A stretch of 11,470 nucleotides of DNA, from assembly GCA_937951695.1 (NCBI GenBank), contig CALFBL010000324.1, positions 1 through 11,470 on the forward strand. Reading direction: 5' to 3'. This stretch comes from an uncultured Granulosicoccaceae bacterium. Lineage in GTDB: Bacteria; Pseudomonadota; Gammaproteobacteria; Granulosicoccales; Granulosicoccaceae. Position numbers and translations under genes: made by a program. The notes beneath the pieces are model-generated. The model searched no databases, was not told the origin of the DNA, and worked only from the letters and a program-made list of their open reading frames with translations. This document shows, in pieces, positions 7,511-11,470 of the stretch (the first letter of the stretch is position 1; each line of letters opens with the position of its first letter).

Positions 7511-7614
7511 CAACGAAAGTGTACCTCAGGGATTTACTGGAGTACGATTTCGGGGCGCACACCGGAACGACGCAATGCTCGGGCGAAGGCTTGAGGAATC
7601 AGGACACAGTAAAT
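7511..7614. promoter_or_regulatory. Divergent intergenic region between the two phosphoribosyltransferase genes
   Basis: About 104 bases separate the two start codons, so promoters for both must lie here or within the genes. No convincing -35/-10 pair was found on either strand. Ribosome-site candidates are GAGG for copy A (minus strand, 7524-7527) and AGGA (7601-7604), 10 bases before ATG 7615, for copy B. Shared control of the paralogues from this segment is inference. Confidence 0.4.
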
Positions 7615-8208
7615 ATGGCCCAGAAGCGATACCTCGATGCCCAGCAATTGTTGGAAGATTCGTTCAGGCTAGCCGCTGAAGTGTATCGAAGCGGATACCG
7701 GCCAAGTTTTATCGTCGCTGTGTGGCGGGGTGGGGCGCCGATGGGTATCGCTGTGCAAGAGCTCCTCGCTTATCGGGGTGTGGAGACTGACCACATCGCC
7801 ATTCGTACCTCATCCTATCAGGCTATCGATCAACAGGCCGCGCATGTGAAGGTGTACAACTTAAGCTACCTCATCAAGAAAATATCGGCTGATGATCGCT
7901 TACTGATCGTCGATGATGTGTACGACACGGGTCGCAGTATCGACGCCATCATCGAGGCACTGGAAACCGCCACCCGACGCAATATGCCACAAGCGGTTAA
8001 AGTGGCTGTGCCTTACTACAAGCCGGACCGGAATAAAACTCAACGGGTGCCGGATTTCTACTTGTATGAAACCGAGCAATGGTTGAAATTTCCGCATTCA
8101 CTAGAGGGGTTAACGCTTGAGGAAGTGAGCCGGCATCGGCCGGAGCTGTATGAAATTTTAATGACCGCGAAAAACCCACCGAGCGGATTGACTGAGCACG
8201 ACAACTAA
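7615..8208 (+). CDS. Phosphoribosyltransferase, copy B (canonical PRPP loop)
   Basis: This 197-residue cytoplasmic protein is a paralogue of copy A. It is predicted to transfer phosphoribose from PRPP to a purine base (hypoxanthine, guanine or xanthine), as in COG2236 enzymes. Seen: FIVAVWRGGAPMGIAVQEL (32-50), an intact PRPP loop LLIVDDVYDTGRS (96-108) with D100, D101, D104 and T105, and the tail FYLYETEQWLKFP (148-160). Copy A carries six extra residues in the flexible segment around residues 71-85. Otherwise the two align with no gaps to the WRGG motif and again from the PRPP loop on. ATG 7615 is chosen over GTG 7519: it matches the N-terminus of copy A residue for residue and has AGGA 10 bases upstream. 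The GTG start would add 32 unrelated residues. No partner gene follows on this strand for 269 bases. Base specificity is not readable here. Confidence 0.9.
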   Translation: MAQKRYLDAQQLLEDSFRLAAEVYRSGYRPSFIVAVWRGGAPMGIAVQELLAYRGVETDHIAIRTSSYQAIDQQAAHVKVYNLSYLIKKISADDRLLIVDDVYDTGRSIDAIIEALETATRRNMPQAVKVAVPYYKPDRNKTQRVPDFYLYETEQWLKFPHSLEGLTLEEVSRHRPELYEILMTAKNPPSGLTEHDN

Positions 8209-8301
8209 CGGCCGGGTCGTTGAAGAACAGTCTGTCGGCGAATTAATGCACAACGCTGCAGTATTTTGCGGTGTGATTGTTTTACCGTCAGCATCTCGGT
8301 C

Positions 8302-8330
8302 TTGACTCGGCGTTTAAGGGTGCGTATAAA
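8302..8330 (+). promoter_or_regulatory. Sigma-70 promoter for the 100-residue protein gene
   Basis: TTGACT at 8302-8307 and TATAAA at 8325-8330 are separated by exactly 17 bases. Each hexamer matches 5 of 6 consensus positions. Transcription would start near 8337, leaving about 140 bases of untranslated leader before ATG 8478. It is the best promoter in the window. Confidence 0.72.
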
Positions 8331-8399
8331 ATTACCGATCAAGATTATGGGGTGATATACATAGCAGTAATGGATGATTTTCAAGAGTAGATTGGGTTT

Positions 8400-8451
8400 T
8401 TAGGGGTGGCCTCAACCTCTGACATCGCGATAGCAAACTAATCCGCTATTG
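8400..8451 (+). promoter_or_regulatory. Two tandem stem-loops in the mRNA leader
   Basis: Stem 1 pairs TTAGGGGT (8400-8407) with ACCTCTGA (8415-8422), loop GGCCTCA, with two G-U pairs. Stem 2 pairs CGATAGC (8428-8434) with GCTATTG (8445-8451), 10-base loop, with one G-U pair. Stem 2 ends 12 bases before the ribosome site. No known riboswitch class is recognised. It may tune translation or stability, or be a small-RNA target. Confidence 0.4.
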
Positions 8452-8463
8452 GGTGACACTGCA

Positions 8464-8469
8464 AAGGAG
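8464..8469 (+). promoter_or_regulatory. Strong ribosome binding site
   Basis: AAGGAG with an 8-base spacer to ATG 8478. It fixes the start of the small gene and, with the promoter, predicts high expression. Confidence 0.75.
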
Positions 8470-8477
8470 CCTAGAAA

Positions 8478-8780
8478 ATGGCGCAACGTATAGTTGATGA
8501 CTTTTATGAGTCGAACGACTTGAATGAGGTGGAAAATGTCGGTGATGGTCACACAGCCGAGCATGTCGTCGAAGAAGCCTTTGAAGAACCCGTAGGTACC
8601 ACAGGTCGTGAAGAGAAAGATTTTCGCAGCGGGCCGATGCTGGCGCTGGAGCAGTTGGTTGAAGCGCATGAAGAGCGACAGTTCTCCGATCAGCGTAAAG
8701 CGGTTCAGAAGATCGATTTTGCCGATCGTCGGAAAATTGTCCGGCGCTCATCAGATCTGCAGCAATACCGGCCGGGTTAA
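8478..8780 (+). CDS. Uncharacterised small charged protein
   Basis: This is a 100-residue protein that I do not recognise. A near-consensus promoter and a strong ribosome site support it as a real gene. It has no signal peptide, membrane segment or cysteine, so it is probably cytoplasmic. The N-terminal half is strongly acidic (DDFYESNDLNEVENVGD, EEAFEEP). The middle (about 53-68) could form an amphipathic helix (MLALEQLVEAHEERQF). The C-terminal third is basic and arginine-rich (DFADRRKIVRRSSD). This bipolar charge layout suits a nucleic-acid, membrane or protein-binding adaptor, but nothing more can be said. It converges on the response regulator gene 24 bases away and so is not in its operon. 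No link to light sensing is shown. Confidence 0.78.
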   Translation: MAQRIVDDFYESNDLNEVENVGDGHTAEHVVEEAFEEPVGTTGREEKDFRSGPMLALEQLVEAHEERQFSDQRKAVQKIDFADRRKIVRRSSDLQQYRPG

Positions 8781-8786
8781 CGTCTG

Positions 8787-8804
8787 AGCAGTTGAGCGAC
8801 TGCT
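8787..8804. terminator. Hairpin between convergent genes, possible bidirectional terminator
   Basis: AGCAGTT (8787-8793) pairs with GACTGCT (8798-8804), one G-U pair, 4-base loop GAGC. On the plus strand only TTTA-like bases follow, and there is no long T-run on the minus strand. Placement between the two converging stop codons supports termination, but the weak U-tract lowers confidence. Confidence 0.42.
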
Positions 8805-9218
8805 TTAGTAGTCGTCCAAGCCGAGTATGTCGTCTGCGGTTGAAATGAGTTCAGTGATTTGAATTGGCTTTTTTAGGGTGGCTGTCGCACCAATGGAGCT
8901 TGCACTCTTTAGCGGGTCGTTCTCGCCTGCGACCAGGGAACCGCCAGAGATGGCGATGATGGGTAGGTCGCGCAACGCAGGGTTCAAGTGCAGCTGACGA
9001 ATTTTTGCGATGAAGGACAATCCACCGTCTGGAATGTATCGGTCATCTAGACGGATGAAAATGTCCACGATCGCTAGACATATGGGTGCGGTTTTGCAGT
9101 ACGCCAAAGCGTCGGTGGCGGTGCTGACCAGTTGCACCTCGTGGCCCCGTTCTTTGAAGGCGTTGTAAAAATCATAGCCTAGCGCGATGTCGTCTTCGAG
9201 TATCAGAATATTTGACAT
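8805..9218 (-). CDS. Stand-alone response regulator (receiver domain only), phytochrome partner
   Basis: This 137-residue protein consists of one CheY-like receiver domain with no output domain. Seen: the acidic pocket E8-D9-D10 in LILEDD, the phosphoacceptor D52 in LAIVDIFI, the switch residue S91 in IIAISGG and the conserved lysine K117 in LKKP. The loop after D52 is longer than in CheY (IRLDDRYIPDGGLSFI), a form I associate with single-domain regulators beside sensor kinases. ATG 9218 is preceded by AAGGATTGGGGAG, a purine-rich ribosome site. It lies 67 bases downstream of the bacteriophytochrome gene on the same strand, so co-transcription is likely. Its probable job is to accept phosphate from that kinase and pass it to, or drain it from, a target outside the window. 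Confidence 0.92.
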   Translation of the reverse strand: MSNILILEDDIALGYDFYNAFKERGHEVQLVSTATDALAYCKTAPICLAIVDIFIRLDDRYIPDGGLSFIAKIRQLHLNPALRDLPIIAISGGSLVAGENDPLKSASSIGATATLKKPIQITELISTADDILGLDDY

Positions 9219-9285
9219 GACTCCCCAATCCTTGCGCTTGTCATATCCTTCGTAATAATGTCCAATACTGAATCTGCGTGTTGGG

Positions 9286-11470
9286 TCATTGGCGCGACAG
9301 GGTCGTTTCGACCGCCACCTTAAGAGCCTCAGTCGACACCGGCTTTCGCAGTACGGTTATCTCGGTGTAATCGTCTAGCCAAGGTACATCGTCGCTATAC
9401 CCAGTCAGAAAAACAAACGGAACCTGACGTTCGCGCAGCGTTGTGGCAATGGTGGAGCTAAATTCTGCGCCGAGGTTGATGTCCAATATAGCGAAGTCGA
9501 TAGCGTTATTATCAACGAGCGTTAGTGCCGCTTCGTTACTGCTCGCGGTGGACACCGCCCGTGCGCCCATGCGTTTAACTTTTTCGGCCGTTTCAGAGGC
9601 AATCATAAAGTCATTTTCCACAACCAGCGCGTGTCCGATCGTCATAGGCACACCGCTTGGTTCTGTCGATTCAAGCGCTGCCGACACAGTTTCGGTGCTC
9701 GACGTTAGCGCGGGTGCAGGCACCGTCATCGAGACATGAAGCCCATTTTTCAGAAACTCCACGTCGGTTTTTCCACCCACCAAGTGCGACAATGCGTTGT
9801 GGATCAGGTTTAGCCCAAATCCGGTGCTGGCGGGCATCGTTATTGGTTGTTCGCCGGCTTCTTCCCATGTCAGGTGCAGACCGATGTCGTCGATTGTCCA
9901 GCTTATGCGGACGAACCCGGCCTTCGATGACAACGCACCGTGTTTCGCGGCATTGGTAAACAGTTCATGCAAGACCAGCACCACCATGGGTGCTGCATCG
10001 GTAGTGATCGCAACGGGTGGGCCAGTAAAACTGACTTGGGTTAAGCCGTAGGGTTTGGCTTCGCGAGCAAGGGCGATTCTTAAATTCAGCCCCGAGGCGT
10101 TGCTTTCGGACAAAATGTTGTGTGCGCTGGCCAGCGCAAATAGCCGATTTTCCAGTGCTCGAAAGGATTCTGAATCGTGCCGTGAATGGGAGGCTGATTG
10201 GCGAACAATTGACTGCACCAGAGCAAGTACATTTCTCACCCGGTGATTGAGTTCCTGCACCAATAGCTCAAGATTGTCGACCAGTACAGTTCGCTCCGCT
10301 GACACGGTGGGAATCGCTGTACGAATAGCCTGCTGTAATCCTTTGGCAGACGCTATATCGGTGTGCTCCCACGGGTCGCTGCGGTGCACCATTGATAGTT
10401 TAAACTCTTCAAATGAGGCTCTTGGGCTCAGCCGTGTGTCGCCACTGGAGGTATCTAGAATCTTGCTTGGAGAGCCTGCCCAGCTGACGTTCGTGGCAGC
10501 TGCATCGCGAAAAAAAATCAGCTTAGATTGACCGTCGAGCTCTAGACACAGCGCGCCTGCAGTATCACTGAGGGCGTTGGAATCAACCCGCTCGGACAGG
10601 CAGTCGTAGGCGGTTATCCCTTCTGCCACTGGGTCGAGGGCTGTGCAGATCTCGTTAATAACGGCGGCGCCGGGACAACTGCCCACGCTTGAATAAAGCA
10701 TTTTCGACGAATAGACAACACCTGAACACGCAATCAGCTTGACCATGTCTTTAAGATGTGGACGCAGACTCGCGGTATTTGCGTCACTGTCGTAGCGTGT
10801 AACTACAAAGGCATTGGCAAGCGATGCTGCCACCTGCACGCTTTTGCTGCGTTGTTTGTCGATTGCTGCGTTGATCTCCAGCGATAAGAATTTACCGGCT
10901 AGCTCAAGTACGTGATCCATCGCGTCCGTAGGATGCTTTGGTGATCGATGGTGAAACGCAAACAGCCCCCAGAGTTCACCGTCCACGATGATTGGCAGAG
11001 ACAGGGAGGCGCCAACGTTCATGTTTTTTAAATACTGGGTGTGCACGGGAATAGTGCCGCGCAAAACGGCGAGCGATAAATCCAGCGGCATGTTTTCGTA
11101 TTTAGTCAGTAGCGGGTGTTGATCGGCATCAACATCACTGATGATTCGTATCGGAGTTTTTAGGTACAGCTGACGAGCCTGTGCGGGTATGTCGAAGGCG
11201 GGAAATCTCAAACCAAGATAGCTCTGCACGTCGTTATGGCGGGATTCTGCAACGACCTCGCCAGAGCCCTCAGGTCTGAATCGATACGCTTTGACTCGAT
11301 CGTAGCCCGACATCGTTCGCAGGTAGTGCACAGCGCTAATGCCAAGCAGGCTTAGCTCCTCACCGCTAATCACGGCGGCTGTACCCGCATAATCTTGCAA
11401 AGATTGCTCGCGGCGCTCAACCGTGACGGGCCCGAATTTCTTCAAAGCCCGCTCTACAATGTCAATCGCT
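9286..11470 (-). CDS. bphP: Bacteriophytochrome hybrid HWE histidine kinase (partial, N-terminus outside window)
   Basis: The frame stays open to the right edge. The TTG at 11445 is not a credible start because 8 more in-frame codons precede it and the PAS domain with the biliverdin-binding cysteine is missing. Numbering from that TTG: GAF domain about 25-195, with the pocket motif PAFDIP (82-87), H135 in PVHTQYL and HH at 165-166. PHY domain about 205-375, with the tongue motif PRASF (341-345). HWE-family kinase about 385-580, with ELNHR (phospho-His H401), HELFTNAAKHG (H493, N498), LTWEE (W527, E529) and the GFGLNL box. Receiver domain 605-717, with D655, T681 and K701. This domain order matches phytochromes such as Agrobacterium BphP2: a red/far-red switch controlling autophosphorylation. 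Oddities: PASDIP reads PAFDIP, the usual C of the CHH motif is F164, and one receiver acidic residue is N611. The following receiver gene is the likely partner. A heme oxygenase gene was not seen. Confidence 0.93.
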   Translation of the reverse strand, partial: AIDIVERALKKFGPVTVERREQSLQDYAGTAAVISGEELSLLGISAVHYLRTMSGYDRVKAYRFRPEGSGEVVAESRHNDVQSYLGLRFPAFDIPAQARQLYLKTPIRIISDVDADQHPLLTKYENMPLDLSLAVLRGTIPVHTQYLKNMNVGASLSLPIIVDGELWGLFAFHHRSPKHPTDAMDHVLELAGKFLSLEINAAIDKQRSKSVQVAASLANAFVVTRYDSDANTASLRPHLKDMVKLIACSGVVYSSKMLYSSVGSCPGAAVINEICTALDPVAEGITAYDCLSERVDSNALSDTAGALCLELDGQSKLIFFRDAAATNVSWAGSPSKILDTSSGDTRLSPRASFEEFKLSMVHRSDPWEHTDIASAKGLQQAIRTAIPTVSAERTVLVDNLELLVQELNHRVRNVLALVQSIVRQSASHSRHDSESFRALENRLFALASAHNILSESNASGLNLRIALAREAKPYGLTQVSFTGPPVAITTDAAPMVVLVLHELFTNAAKHGALSSKAGFVRISWTIDDIGLHLTWEEAGEQPITMPASTGFGLNLIHNALSHLVGGKTDVEFLKNGLHVSMTVPAPALTSSTETVSAALESTEPSGVPMTIGHALVVENDFMIASETAEKVKRMGARAVSTASSNEAALTLVDNNAIDFAILDINLGAEFSSTIATTLRERQVPFVFLTGYSDDVPWLDDYTEITVLRKPVSTEALKVAVETTLSRQ

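Noticed and set aside
7519..7614. N-terminal extension of phosphoribosyltransferase copy B from GTG 7519
   Set aside because: Its 32 residues have no counterpart in copy A, whose N-terminus aligns exactly with ATG 7615. The GTG would also sit within a few bases of the divergent start.
11443..11445. TTG as the true start of the phytochrome
   Set aside because: The frame continues to the window edge with phytochrome-like residues, and the expected N-terminal PAS domain would be missing from a protein starting here.

Overview
The window looks like chromosomal DNA from an aquatic Gammaproteobacterium with mid-range GC. The evidence is a CobT-type aerobic cobaltochelatase subunit, a YdgA/DUF945 envelope protein, a Bcr/CflA efflux pump, a DUF368 lipid-carrier transporter and a bacteriophytochrome with an HWE-type kinase. 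A relative of Granulosicoccus is a guess from the style of the proteins and was not tested. Genes are dense and lie on both strands. I saw no insertion sequence, integrase, tRNA, rRNA or CRISPR array. The longest gene-free stretch is 269 bases (8209-8477).

Left part (1-3898): the 3' end of cobT (+) converges on a DUF945 gene (-). Upstream of the DUF945 gene on the same strand is a family 6 uracil/hypoxanthine-DNA glycosylase gene. The 136 bases between these two hold a perfect 14-base palindrome and further inverted repeats. The glycosylase gene is divergent from a 12-helix MFS efflux pump of the Bcr/CflA type.

Middle (3899-8208): a large secreted protein (FN3-like domain, acidic linker, right-handed beta-helix, C-terminal jelly-roll-like domain) converges on a two-gene minus-strand operon. 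In that operon a purine-type phosphoribosyltransferase homologue (copy A) is coupled by a 4-base GTGA overlap to a DUF368 membrane protein, a family now assigned to undecaprenyl-phosphate recycling. Divergent from the operon is a second, clearly paralogous phosphoribosyltransferase (copy B). Copy B keeps the canonical PRPP loop. Copy A has lost the catalytic-base aspartate and the loop threonine, so the pair may be one active enzyme and one regulatory or altered partner.

Right part (8209-11470): a near-consensus sigma-70 promoter and a roughly 140-base structured leader precede an unrecognised 100-residue charged protein. This gene converges, through a hairpin, on a light-sensing module read leftward: a bacteriophytochrome (GAF-PHY-HWE kinase-receiver; its N-terminal PAS lies beyond the right edge) followed by a stand-alone receiver protein. 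The likely flow is red/far-red light to kinase, then phosphotransfer to the fused and/or free receiver. No DNA-binding output is visible in the window.

The best leads are the paralogous phosphoribosyltransferase pair with its DUF368 partner, and the uncharacterised small protein with its leader next to the phytochrome. All other genes look like recognisable families.
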